In this document: piece by piece, positions 52,259-64,000 of the stretch
How positions within the stretch are numbered: position 1 is the first letter of the stretch
Layout of the letters: each line of letters opens with the position of its first letter
NCBI GenBank assembly: GCA_029959085.1
Contig: JARWIR010000027.1
Coordinates: 3,410,001-3,474,000, forward strand
DNA length: 64,000 bases
Direction of reading: 5' to 3'
Origin: Nemophila menziesii
Lineage: Eukaryota; Streptophyta; Magnoliopsida; Boraginales; Hydrophyllaceae
Notes under the pieces: generated by a model
Told to the model about the DNA's origin: nothing
The model's database searches: none
The model's input: the letters and a program-made list of their open reading frames with translations, nothing else
Program-made: the position numbers and the translations under genes

Positions 52259-53487
52259 AGGTTGTAATATTAATTTGTTTTTGTCTAATTAATTTTAGTT
52301 CTTTTTGGTTATAATTATGTTGTTTTGATTTTAGGTTTGAGTTAATGTTTAGAGGAGAGTTTTTGTTGGAAGAAAGAGAAATGCAGAGGCGTGTTATGTG
52401 TAAAGCTTCTGTGTAAGTAGAAAAAGTCGAAGTTGATGTACGTATTTAGAAAATTTCCCTGAACGACAAAAAAAATTTAGATTTCATTTTCATTTTCTAT
52501 AGTGCAAGGATCTATATTGTAATTAACTTTGTTATCAAATTGCATTATAAGTATCTTGGAATTCTATGTCACAAACCCAGCAACTACATGGACTTTTGTT
52601 ATCAAATTGCACTATAGGTCCCTAAAAGATTTATGGAGGTATAAACCCCATAAAAAGAAAGTGTCTAATAGCCTACCACATAAACGGTTAAAACCCACTA
52701 TTGATACTGCGGACCTTTGTTTTAAAATGTCACTAACGACACCTGAAAATCTGTCACATAAAAAATAGGTATAATCCCCACCTCTACAATTGCAGGGACT
52801 TTTGTTATCAAATTGCAGTATAGGTCCTTGAAAATTCTATATCAAAAACATAAAATGGATACATATTAACATAATCAACATACATAACATTATGCGTAAA
52901 TTACTACCTATATATACATAAAATATACACAAAACACACATGTCTATACCCAATACTAAACAATACACACATACAACCAAAAAAATTACATAAAACTACA
53001 TAAATCATTACTAATTTATACAATATCATAAATAATTAGGGTTAATAAAAACACTCTATATCAACTAATAAAGGATAAAAAAATTAGGTGTTAATCAATA
53101 ATTTTAGAAAAAAAAAGAAACAAAATTTTATACAATCCCTATAAGAAAGCCATATTCAACATATAAAATAAATATTTATTTAGTATTTTGAAAATATTAT
53201 TTCTAGTGAACTAGAACTCTCCAATGGCCAAACTATTTTTCTCTTTGAATATAAAATATTACTTGTCATAAAAAAAAGTGTAATTGTTAAGTGAGCTAGA
53301 TAAAAAAAAGCCCAAATCACATCATTGGCATCATTTTTTATCTTTAGTCTCAGTTTAGTTTGTACATGACCAATCCATAACACACCGGCCTTATAATATA
53401 ATACTTACACACACACACACACTCGTACATCTTAAAAAAATGTAACCTAAAAAATAAAGACGGCCGCCGAAATCAAACTTCTCTGTT

Positions 53488-54236
53488 CAAGGCTTCCTTC
53501 AATATGGCCTCCTGGATAAGGAAGATATTGTTAATCTATCAATAGCAAGCAATATAGATGGCACTTTCTTAAAGGTACTTACTTACTTGTTTAATACTCT
53601 GAAAAATTAGTATGGACCAATCTTGTTTTTTGTCATTTGGTGTGCAGGTTGTAAGAGGTTCCACTGATAAATACATAGGGAAAAGTGCAAGATTTATTTG
53701 TGAAATGTTCGATTATGCACGTGATTATCAAGTAAGAAAGGACATATTAGATGTTTATCATATGCACGCTTTTGATATATGATAAATATTTACATCTTGT
53801 TGTTCTTGTCCATCCAGAATTGCATAATCTTTATAGATGAGATTGATGTGATTGGTGGACGTAAATTCAGTGAAAGAACAATTGTTGATCGTGAAATCTA
53901 GAGAATTTGAATGGAGGTCGGAAAGGTACCTCAATTAAATTAAAAAATAAATTAGTACTTTACGTGTTGAGATAAATAATATTGGTATATATATCTAGGA
54001 AGAAATGATGTAGTGGTCCCGGGTCTTCTTTGTCTAAGTAGATTAGATAGAAAAATCGAGATACCTTTACCTGACGAGCAATAAGGATTGAAAAGTCTCA
54101 AGATTTATTTTGTTTTGAAATTTAAACTTGCTGAGTTACTACACTAATAGCCGATTTTCGTAATATTTTTACGTAAATCGGTATGGAAGCTCTTCGTGCA
54201 AAGTTTGATTATGTCATCCATCAAGATTTCGTGAAG
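53488..54236 (+). pseudogene. RPT4: RPT4 pseudogene, copy M17
   Basis: Near-identical to the M16 copy. DEID is kept, and AGAATTGC replaces AGACTTGC at the block c acceptor. Confidence 0.84.
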
Positions 54237-54426
54237 GTAAAATTTAATTATCGGTTCGATTAATAGTGCAAATAACTTAAAAATGTATTTCAAGAAACGG
54301 TTATTTGTATTTTTTTGTACATGTATATCATAAGTATTATTCAATTTACAGGAAAAGATAGTTGGTCATGACATTTCAAAAAGAAATAACATTCATTATA
54401 ATTAGGGTATAGCTCTCCTAATAATA

Positions 54427-55012
54427 ATGGCTAAGGTGATTGATATGAGAAGCGGAAAGAAAAGCAAAAGAGGCGGCAATTTCCAGAAAATGAGCTAGGA
54501 AGGCTTTAGAGGATGTTATTTATCTCGCAGCTAAGGCTAAGATGAAGAGAAATCAAGCTTTATTAGCATCTGGAGTATTTAACAGTAGATCTATGAATTT
54601 GAAAGGTGTTGGAGTGGTGGTCAGAGATGGAACTCGAGCTGTAGCCTGAGTAATGCCGGAAATTCACCACCTTATGGGGAATAACATGGAGAGAATGGAT
54701 AGCTCAGCCGAGATATTAGGAGCTTTAAACTCAGTTGAGTTAACAGAGAAACATAGGTTAGTTTCAGGACAATCATCAAACTGTGGTGCAACTATGAATA
54801 TCGAAGCACCTAGGGTAGCTTCTAGCTCAATCACTTTGAATTAAAGTCTTCAAAATCATCATCACATTGTAGCTAGTGTGAATGAAATTCAACAGAAAGT
54901 GGGTAATGCGATGGTACTAGTTCATGGTCAAGAATTAGTTCCGATTCAAATCCTGGACGATGAAAATCAAATCCACGGTGTGGAAAATGGGCATAAGAAA
55001 CCACCACATTAA
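54427..55012 (+). pseudogene. Second broken frame, copy M17
   Basis: As M16 but with the leading ATG present and AEILGA. Confidence 0.55.
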
Positions 55013-56239
55013 AGGTTGTAATATTAATTTGTTTTTGTCTAATTAATTTTAGTTCTTTTTGGTTATAATTATGTTGTTTTGATTTTAGGTTTGAGTTAAT
55101 GTTTAGAGGAGAGTTTTTGTTGGAAGAAAGAGAAATGCAGAGGCGTGTTATGTGTAAAGCTTCTGTGTAAGTAGAAAAAGTCGAAGTTGATGTACGTATT
55201 TAGAAAATTTCCCTGAACGACAAAAAAAATTTAGATTTCATTTTCATTTTCTATAGTGCAAGGATCTATATTGTAATTAACTTTGTTATCAAATTGCATT
55301 ATAAGTATCTTGGAATTCTATGTCACAAACCCAGCAACTACATGGACTTTTGTTATCAAATTGCACTATAGGTCCCTAAAAGATTTATGGAGGTATAAAC
55401 CCCATAAAAAGAAGTGGCTAATAGCCTACCACATAAACGGTCAAAACCCACTATTGATACTGCGGACCTTTGTTTTAAAATGTCACTAACGACACCTGAA
55501 AATCTGTCACATAAAAAATAGGTATAATCCCCACCTCTACAATTGCAGGGACTTTTGTTATCAAATTGCAGTATAGGTCCTTGAAAATTCTATATCAAAA
55601 ACATAAAATGGATACATATTAACATAATCAACATACATAACATTATGCGTAAATTACTACCTATATATACATAAAATATACACAAAACACACATGTCTAT
55701 ACCCAATACTAAACAATACACACATACAACCAAAAAAATTACATAAAACTACATAAATCATTACTAATTTATACAATATCATAAATAATTAGGGTTAATA
55801 AAAACACTCTATATCAACTAATAAAGGATAAAAAAATTAGGTGTTAATCAATAATTTTAGAAAAAAAAAGAAACAAAATTTTATACAATCCCTATAAGAA
55901 AGCCATATTCAACATATAAAATAAATATTTATTTAGTATTTTGAAAACATTATTTCTAGTGAACTAGAACTCTCCAATGGCCAAACTATTTTTCTCTTTG
56001 AATATAAAATATTACTTGTCATAAAAAGAGAGTGTAATTGTTAAGTGAGCTAGATAAAAAAAAGCCCAAATCACATCATTGGCATCATTTTTTATCTTTA
56101 GTCTCAGTTTAGTTTGTACATGACCAATCCATAACACACCGGCCTTATAATATAATACTTACACACACACACACTCTTACATCTTAAAAAAATGTAACCT
56201 AAAAAATAAAGACGGCCGCCAAAATCAAATTTCTCTGTT

Positions 56240-56988
56240 CAAGGCGTCCTTCAATATGGCCTCCTGGATAAGGAAGATATTGTTAATCTACCAATAGTAA
56301 GCAATATAGATGGAACTTTCTTAAAGGTACTTACTTACTTGTTTAATACTCTGAAAAATTAGTATGGACCAATCTTGTTTTTTGTCATTTGGTGTGCAGG
56401 TTGTAAGAGGTTCCACTGATAAATACATAGGGAAAAGTGCAAGATTGATTAGTGAAATGTTCGATTATGCACGTGATTATCAAGTAAGAAAGGACATATT
56501 AGATGTTTATCATATGCACGCTTTTGATATATGATAAATATTTACATCTTGTTGTTCTTGTCCATCCAGACTTGCATAATCTTTATAGATGAGATTGATG
56601 TGATTGGTGGACGTAAATTCAGTGAAAGAACAATTGTTGATCGTGAAATCTAGAGAATTTGAATGGAGGTCGGAAAGGTACCTCAATTAAATTAAAAAAT
56701 AAATTAGTACTTTACGTGTTGAGATAAATAATATTGGTATATATATCTAGGAAGAAATGATGTAGTGGTCCCGGGTCTTCTTTGTCTAAGTAGATTAGAT
56801 AGAAAAATCGAGATACCTTTACCTGACGAGCAATAAGGATTGAAAAGTCTCAAGATTTATTTTGTTTTGAAATTTAAACTTGCTGAGTTACTACACTAAT
56901 AGCCGATTTTCGTAATATTTTTACGTAAATCGGTATGGAAGCTCTTCGTGCAAAGTTTGATTATGTCATCCATCAAGATTTCGTGAAG
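56240..56988 (+). pseudogene. RPT4: RPT4 pseudogene, copy M18
   Basis: DEID is kept. Block b has GTAAGAGG as in M16/M17 but keeps RLISEMF. Confidence 0.84.
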
Positions 56989-57179
56989 GTAAAATTTAAT
57001 TATCGGTTCGATTAATAGTGCAAATAACTTAAAAATGTATTTCAAGAAACGGTTATTTGTATTTTTTTGTACATGTATATCATAAGTATTATTCAATTTA
57101 CAGGAAAAAGATAGTTGGTCATGACATTTCAAAAAGAAATAACATTCATTATAATTAGGGTATAGCTCTCCTAATAATA

Positions 57180-57640
57180 ATGGCTAAGGTGATTGATATG
57201 AGAAGCGGAAAGAAAAGCAAAAGAGGCGGCAATTTCCAGAAAATGAGCTAGGGAGGCTTCAGAGGATGTTATTTATCTCGCAGCTAAGGCTAAGATGAAG
57301 AGAAATCAAGCTTTATTAGCATCTGGAGTTGTTAACAGTAGAGCTATGAATTTGAATGGTGTTGGAGTGGTGGTCAGTGATGGAACTCGAGTCGTAGCCT
57401 GAGTAATACTATGGTGCAGCTATGAATATCGAAGCACCTAGGGTAGCTTCTAGCTCAATCACTTTGAATTAAAGTCTTCAAAATCATCATCACATTGGAG
57501 CTAGTGTGAATGAATTTCAACAGAAAGTGGGTAATGCGATGGTACTAGTTCATGTTCAAGAATTTGTTCCGATTCAAATCCTGGACGATGAAAATCAAAT
57601 CCACGGTGTGGAAAATGGGCATAAGAAACCACCACAGTAA
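57180..57640 (+). pseudogene. Second broken frame, copy M18 (126-bp deletion)
   Basis: The part from MPEIHH to SSN is missing at 57405-57410. The remainder on each side aligns normally. Confidence 0.55.
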
Positions 57641-58856
57641 AGGTTGTAATATTAATTTGTTTTTGTCTAATTAATTTTAGTTCTTTTTGGTTATAATTAT
57701 GTTGTTTTGATTTTAGGTTTGAGTTAATGTTTAGAGGAGAGTTTTTGTTGGAAGAAAGAGAAATGCAGAGGCGTGTTATGTGTAAAGCTTCTGTGTAAGT
57801 AGAAAAAGTCGAATCTGATGTACGTATTTAGAAAATTTCCCTGAACAACAAAAAAAATTTAGATTTCATTTTCATTTTCTATAGTGCAAGGATCTATATC
57901 GTAATTAACTTTGTTATCAAATTGCATTATAAGTATCTTGGAATTCTATGTCACATACCCAGCAACTACATGGACTTTTGTTATCAAATTGCACTATAGG
58001 TCCCTAAAAGATTTATGGAGGTATAAACCCCATAAAAAGAAAGTGGCTAATAGCCTACCACATAAACGGTTAAAACCCACTATTGAAACTGCGGACCTTT
58101 GTTTTAAAATATCACTAACGACACCTGAAAATCTGTCACATACAAAATGGGTATAAATTGCAGGGACTTTTGTTATCAAATTGCAGTATAGTTCCTTGAA
58201 AATTCTATATCAAAAATATAAAATGGATACATATTAATATAATCAACATACATAAAATTATGCGTAAATTACTACCTATATATACATAAAATATACACAA
58301 AACACACATGTCTATACCCAATACTAATCAATACACGCATACAACCAAAAAAATTACATAAAACTACATAAATCATTACTAATTTATACAATATCATAAA
58401 TAATTAGGGTTAATAAAAACACTCTATATCAACTAATAAAGGATAAAAAAATTAGGTGTTACTCAATAATTTTAGAAAAAAAAAGAAACAAAATTTAATA
58501 CAATTCCTATAAGAAAGCCATATTCAACCTATAAAATAAATTTTTATTTAGTATTTTTGAAAATATTATTTCTAGTGAACTAGAACTCTCCAATGGCCAA
58601 ACTATTTTTCTCTTTGAATATAAAATATTACTTGTCATAAAAAGAGAGTGTTATTGTTATGTGAGCTAGATAAAAAAAAAGCCCAAATCACATCATTGGC
58701 ATCATTTTTTATCTCTAGTCTCAATTTAGTTTGTACATGACCAATCCATAACACACCGGCCTTATAATATAATACTTACACACACACACACTCGTACATC
58801 TTAAAAAAATTCAACCTAAAAAATAAAGACGGTCGCCGAAATCAAACTTCTCTGTT

Positions 58857-59677
58857 CAAGGCGTCCTTCAATACAGCCTCCTGGATTAGGAAGATATTGT
58901 TAATCTATCAATAGCAAGCAATATAGATGGCACTTTCTTAAAGGTACTTACTTACTTGTTTAATACTCTGAAAAATTAGTATGGACCAATGTTGTTTTTT
59001 GTCATTTGGTGTGCAGGTTGTATGAGGTTCCACTGATAAATACATAAGGGAAAGTGCAAGATTGATTAGTGAAATGTTCAATTATGCACGTGATTATAAG
59101 GTAAGAAAGGACATATTAGATGTTTATCATATGCACGCTTTTGATATATGATAAATATTTACATCTTGTTGTTCTTGTCCATCCAGACTTGCATAATCTT
59201 TATAGATGAGATTGATGTGATTGGTGGACTTAAATTCAGTGAAAGAACAATTGTTGATCGTGAAATCTAGAGAATTTGAATGGAGGTCGGAAAGGTACCT
59301 CAATTAAATTAAAAAATAAATTAGTACTTTACGTGTTGAGATAAATAATATTGGTATATATATCTAGGAAGAAATGATGTAGTGGTCCCGGGTCTTATTT
59401 GTCTAAGTAGATTAGATAGAAAAATCGAGATACCTTTACCTGACGAGCAATAAGGATTGAAAAGTCTCTAGATTTATTTTGTTTTGAAATTTAAACTTGC
59501 TGAGTTACTACACTAATATTTTTTATTAAGTTATTTCGTGAATCATCAAAGTATTTATTGAAAACTAGTTTGTGCACAGGTTCCAATCGAGCCGATTTTC
59601 GTAATATTTTTAGGTAAATCGGTATGGAAGCTCTTCGTGCAAAGTTTGATTATGTCATCCATCAAGATTTCGTACAG
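58857..59677 (+). pseudogene. RPT4: RPT4 pseudogene, copy M19 (longer, less deleted)
   Basis: It has 72 bp (59519-59590) absent from copies M1-M18. This segment includes an intron end (TTTGTGCACAG) and GGTTCCAATCGA, giving GSNRADFRN, which extends the match to the family GFNGADLRN. Walker B DEID is kept. Block b has KYIRES for KYIGES, and the last block ends DFVQ before GTTAAAT. Confidence 0.87.
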
Positions 59678-59868
59678 GTTAAATTTAATTATTGGTTCGA
59701 TTAATAGTGCAGATAACTTAAAAATGTATTTCAAGAAACGATTATTTGTATTTTTTTTGTACATGTATATCATAAGTATTATTCAATTTACAGGAAAAGA
59801 TAGTTGGTCATGACATTTCAAAAATAAATAACATTCATTATAATTAGGGTATAGCTCTCCTAATAATA

Positions 59869-60454
59869 ATGGCTAAGGTGATTGATATGAGAAGCGGAAA
59901 GAAAAGCAAAAGAGGCGGCAATTTCCAGAAAATGAGCTAGGGAGGCTTTAGAGGATGTTATTTATCTCGCAGCTAAGGCTAAGATGAAGAGAAATCAAGC
60001 TTTATTAGCATCTGGAGTTGTTAACAGTAGAGCTATGAATTTTAATGGTGTTGGAGTGGTGGTCAGTGATGGAACTCGAGCCGTAGCCTGAGTAATGCCG
60101 GAAATTCACCACCGTATGGGGAATAACATGGAGAGAATGGATAGCTCAGCCGAGATATTAGGAGCTTTAAACTCAGTTGAGTTAAGAGAGAAAAATAGGT
60201 TAGTTTCAGGACAATCATCAAACTGTGGTGCAGCTATGAATATCGAAGCACCTAGGGTAGCTTCTAGCTCAATCACTTTGAATTAAAGTCTTCAAAATCA
60301 TCATCACATTGGAGCTAGTGTGAATGAAATTCAACAGAAAGTGGGTAATGCGATGGTACTAGTTCATGTTCAAGAATTTGTTCCGATTCAAATCCTGGAC
60401 GATGAAAATCAAATCCACGGTGTGGAAAATGGGCATAAGAAACCACCACAGTAA
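59869..60454 (+). pseudogene. Second broken frame, copy M19
   Basis: M2-type. It reads GTCAGTGATGG (VSDG for VRDG), a mark shared with M18 and M20, and LREKNR for LREKHR. Confidence 0.55.
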
Positions 60455-61670
60455 AGGTTGTAATATTAATTTGTTTTTGTCTAATTAATTTTAGTTCTTT
60501 TTGGTTATAATTATGTTGTTTTGATTTTAGGTTTGAGTTAATGTTTAGAGGAGAGTTTTTGTTGGAAGAAAGAGAAATGCAGAGGCGTGTTATGTGTAAA
60601 GCTTCTGTGTAAGTAGAAAAAGTCGAATCTGATGTACGTATTTAGAAAATTTCCCTGAACAACAAAAAAAATTTAGATTTCATTTTCATTTTCTATAGTG
60701 CAAGGATCTATATCGTAATTAACTTTGTTATCAAATTGCATTATAAGTATCTTGGAATTCTATGTCACATACCCAGCAACTACATGGACTTTTGTTATCA
60801 AATTGCACTATAGGTCCCTAAAAGATTTATGGAGGTATAAACCCCATAAAAAGAAAGTGGCTAATAGCCTACCACATAAACGGTTAAAACCCACTATTGA
60901 AACTGCGGACCTTTGTTTTAAAATATCACTAACGACACCTGAAAATCTGTCACATACAAAATGGGTATAAATTGCAGGGACTTTTGTTATCAAATTGCAG
61001 TATAGGTCCTTGAAAATTCTATATCAAAAATATAAAATGGATACATATTAACATAATCAACATACATAACATTATGCGTAAATTACTACCTATATATACA
61101 TAAAATATACACAAAACACACATGTCTATACCCAATACTAAACAATACACGCATACAACCAAAAAAATTACATAAAACTACATAAATCATTACTAATTTA
61201 TACAATATCATAAATAATTAGGGTTAATAAAAACACTCTATATCAACTAATAAAGGATAAAAAAATTAGGTGTTACTCAATAATTTTAGAAAAAAAAAAG
61301 AAACAAAATTTAATACAATTCCTATAAGAAAGCCATATTCAACCTATAAAATAAATTTTTATTTATTATTTTTGAAAATATTATTTCTAGTGAACTAGAA
61401 CTCTCTAATGGCCAAACTATTTTTCTCTTTGAATATAAAATATTACTTGTCATAAAAAGAGAGTGTTATTGTTAAGTGAGCTAGATAAAAAAAAAAGCCC
61501 AAATCACATCATTGGCATCATTTTTTATCTCTAGTCTCAATTTAGTTTGTACATGACCAATCCATAACACACCGGCCTTATAATATAATACTTACACACA
61601 CACACTCGTACATCTTAAAAAAATTCAACCTAAAAAATAAAGACGGTCGCCGAAATCAAACTTCTCTGTT

Positions 61671-62490
61671 CAAGGCGTCCTTCAATACAGCCTCCTGGAT
61701 TAGGAAGATATTGTTAATCTATCAATAGCAAGCAATATAGATGGCACTTTCTTAAAGGTACTTACTTACTTGTTTAATACTCTGAAAAATTAGTATGGAC
61801 CAATGTTGTTTTTTGTCATTTGGTGTGCAGGTTGTATGAGGTTCCACTGATAAATACATAAGGGAAAGTGCAAGATTGATTAGTGAAATGTTCAATTATG
61901 CACGTGATTATAAGGTAAGAAAGGACATATTAGATGTTTATCATATGCACGCTTTTGATATATGATAAATATTTACATCTTGTTGTTCTTGTCCATCCAG
62001 ACTTGCATAATCTTTATAGATGAGATTGATGTGATTGGTGGACTTAAATTCAGTGAAAGAACAATTGTTGATCGTGAAATCAAGAGAATTTGAATGGAGG
62101 TCGGAAAGGTACCTCAATTAAATTAAAAAATAAATTAGTACTTTACGTGTTGAGATAAATAATATTGGTATATATATCTAGGAAGAAATGATGTAGTGGT
62201 CCCGGGTCTTATTTGTCTAAGTAGATTAGATAGAAAAATCGAGATACCTTTACCTGACGAGCAATAAGGATTGAAAAGTCTCAAGATTTATTTTGTTTTG
62301 AAATTTAAACTTGCTGAGTTACTACACTAATATTTTTTATTAAGTTATTTCGTGAATCATCAAAGTATTTATTGAAACTAGTTTGTGCACAGGTTCCAAT
62401 CGAGCCGATTTTCGTAATATTTTTACGTAAATCGGTATGGAAGCTCTTCGTGCAAAGTTTGATTATGTCATCCATCAAGATTTCGTACAG
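61671..62490 (+). pseudogene. RPT4: RPT4 pseudogene, copy M20 (longer, less deleted)
   Basis: As M19, with the extra segment at 62333-62403 (71 bp, one A fewer) and the same GSNRADFRN extension. Block e has FTKIG here and FRKIG in M19. Confidence 0.87.
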
Positions 62491-62682
62491 GTTAAATTTA
62501 ATTATCGGTTCGATTAATAGTGCAGATAACTTAAAAATGTATTTCAAGAAACGATTATTTGTATTTTTTTTTGTACATGTATATCATAAGTATTATTCAA
62601 TTTACAAGAAAAGATAGTTGGTCATGACATTTCAAAAATAAATAATATTCATTATAATTAGGGTATAGCCCTCCTAATAATA

Positions 62683-63268
62683 ATGGCTAAGGTGATTGAT
62701 ATGAGAAGCGGAAAGAAAAGCAAAAGAGGCGGCAATTTCCAGAAAATGAGCTAGGGAGGCTTTAGAGGATGTTATTTATCTCGCAGCTAAGGCTAAGATG
62801 AAGAGGAATCAAGCTTTATTAGCATCTGGAGTTGTTAACAGTAGAGCTATGAATTTGAATGGTGTTGGAGTGGTGGTCAGTGATGGAACTCGAGCCGTAG
62901 CCTGAGTAATGACGGAAATTGACCACCATGTGTGGAATAACATGGAGAGAATGGATAGCTCAGTCGAGGTATTAGGAGCTTTAAACATAGTTGAGTTAAG
63001 AGAGAAACATAGGTTAGTTTCAGGACAATCATCAAACTGTGGTGCAGCTATGAATATCGAAGCACCTAGGGTAGCTTCTAGCTCAATCACTTTGAATTAA
63101 AGTCTTCAAAATCATCATCACATTGGAGCTAGTGTGAATGAAATTCAACAGAGAGTGGGTAATGCGATGGTACTAGTTCATGTTCAAGAATTTGTTCCGA
63201 TTCAAATCCCGGACGATGAAAATCAAATGCACGGTGTGGAAAATGGGCATAAGAAACCACCACAGTAA
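62683..63268 (+). pseudogene. Second broken frame, copy M20
   Basis: Most diverged middle part (MTEIDHHVWNN, SSVEVLGALNIVE). The shared TGA and TAA stops are present. Confidence 0.55.
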
Positions 63269-63538
63269 AGGTTGTAATATTAATTTGTTTTTGTCTAATT
63301 AATTTTAGTTTTTTTTGGTTATAATTATGTTGTTTTGATTTTAGGTTTGAGTTAATGTTTAGAGGAGAGTTTTTGTTGGAAGAAAGAGAAATGCAGAGGC
63401 GTGTTATGTGTAAAGCTTCTGTGTAAGTAGAAAAAGTCGAAGCTGATGTACGTATTTAGAAAATTTCCCTGAACAACAAAAAAAATTTAGATTTCATTTA
63501 TATTTTCTATAGTGCAAGGATCAATATTGTAATTAACT

Positions 63539-64000
63539 TTGTTATCAAATTGCATTATAAGTATCTTGGAATTCTATGTCACATACCCAGCAACTACATG
63601 GACTTTTGTTATCAAATTGCACTATAGGTCCCTAAAAGATTTATGGAGGTATAAACCCCATAAAAAGAAAGTGGCTAATAGCCTACCACATAAACGGTTA
63701 AAACCCACTATTGATATTGCGGACCTTTGTTTTAAAATGTCACTATCGACACCTGAAAATCTGTCACATACAAAATGGGTATAATCCTCACCTCTACAAT
63801 TGCAGGGAGTTTTGTTATCAAATTGCAGTATAGGTCCCTGAAAATTCTATATCAAAAACATAAAATGGGTACATATTAACATAATCAACATACATAACAT
63901 TATGCATAAATTACTACCTATATATACATAAAATATACACAAAACACACATATCTATACCCAATACTAAACAATACACACATACAACCAAAAAAATTACA
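63539..64000 (+). repeat. Satellite unit M21 (partial, 5' end)
   Basis: Only the sub-repeat block and the start of the AT-rich spacer fall in the window. The 14 bp missing from M19/M20 is present here, so this is not a plain continuation of that pair. Confidence 0.93.

Larger units (their letters stand above)
49774..52528 (+). repeat. Satellite unit M16 (2,755 bp)
   Basis: Near-identical to M17. Both share GTTGTAAGAGG at the second RPT4 exon, AAGATTTATTTGTG just after it, and CACCACATTAA at the end of the second frame. Confidence 0.95.
52529..55282 (+). repeat. Satellite unit M17 (2,754 bp)
   Basis: Neighbour duplicate of M16. A private change in the A-rich stretch near 53271 reads CATAAAAAAAAGTGTAATT. 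The CA run is 16 bases (53407-53422). Confidence 0.95.
55283..57910 (+). repeat. Satellite unit M18 (2,628 bp), internally deleted
   Basis: The 5' part is like M17. About 126 bp of the second frame is missing at 57405-57410, where GAGTAAT runs straight into ACTATGGTGCAG. This accounts for the short unit length. Confidence 0.95.
57911..60724 (+). repeat. Satellite unit M19 (2,814 bp), long form
   Basis: Longer than the left-hand units because 59519-59590 is retained. It lacks 14 bp in the sub-repeat block (GGGTATAAATTGCAGGG near 58149). Confidence 0.95.
60725..63538 (+). repeat. Satellite unit M20 (2,814 bp), long form
   Basis: Near-identical neighbour of M19, with the same 14-bp loss near 60963 and the same extra RPT4 segment (62333-62403). 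Confidence 0.95.

Overview
The window looks like nuclear DNA of a flowering plant, probably a eudicot; I cannot name the species. The evidence is AT-rich sequence, GT-AG intron remnants inside a broken copy of a conserved eukaryotic gene, and a plant-type Ty3/gypsy LTR retrotransposon whose primer-binding site matches plant tRNA-Asp. I see no intact host gene.

About 56 kb of the 64 kb is one head-to-tail array of a unit near 2.74 kb, running past both window edges. I number the units M0 (partial) to M21 (partial), cut for convenience at the recurring TTGTTATCAAATTGCATT. In order, each unit holds: (a) about 300 bp with three close copies and one diverged copy of a short sub-repeat; (b) about 600 bp of AT-rich sequence with a variable CA microsatellite; (c) about 750 bp that is a decayed, intron-containing piece of the gene for 26S proteasome ATPase subunit RPT4, from the Walker A region nearly to the C terminus; (d) about 190 bp that includes an intron-like stretch of about 117 bp ending in AG; (e) about 580 bp of a second, unrecognised, broken reading frame; (f) about 270 bp of AT-rich sequence. 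The array is therefore a large satellite built from gene fragments.

The units fall into subfamilies. M3-M5 repeat at exactly 2,738 bp. M6-M8 recur as M9-M11 in a three-unit block of about 8.24 kb, with M10 and M11 being mosaics. M16/M17 and M19/M20 are near-identical neighbours. M18 has lost about 126 bp. M19 and M20 (2,814 bp) keep 71-72 bp of RPT4 sequence that the other units have lost. Most right-hand units also keep the Walker B aspartate that the left-hand units lack.

Unit M15 is split by a complete, young, non-autonomous LTR retrotransposon on the minus strand (40939-48980; 8,042 bp). It has LTRs of 1,435 bp in which I saw no difference, a 5-bp target duplication (ATGAG), a tRNA-Asp-type primer site and a polypurine tract. 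Its one long reading frame (614 codons) joins a coiled-coil Gag-like part, a retropepsin and what looks like the C-terminal tail of an integrase, with no reverse transcriptase, RNase H or integrase core. The element would depend on an autonomous relative for movement. A GC-rich palindromic repeat and extra polypurine-like motifs lie in its long 3' non-coding part.
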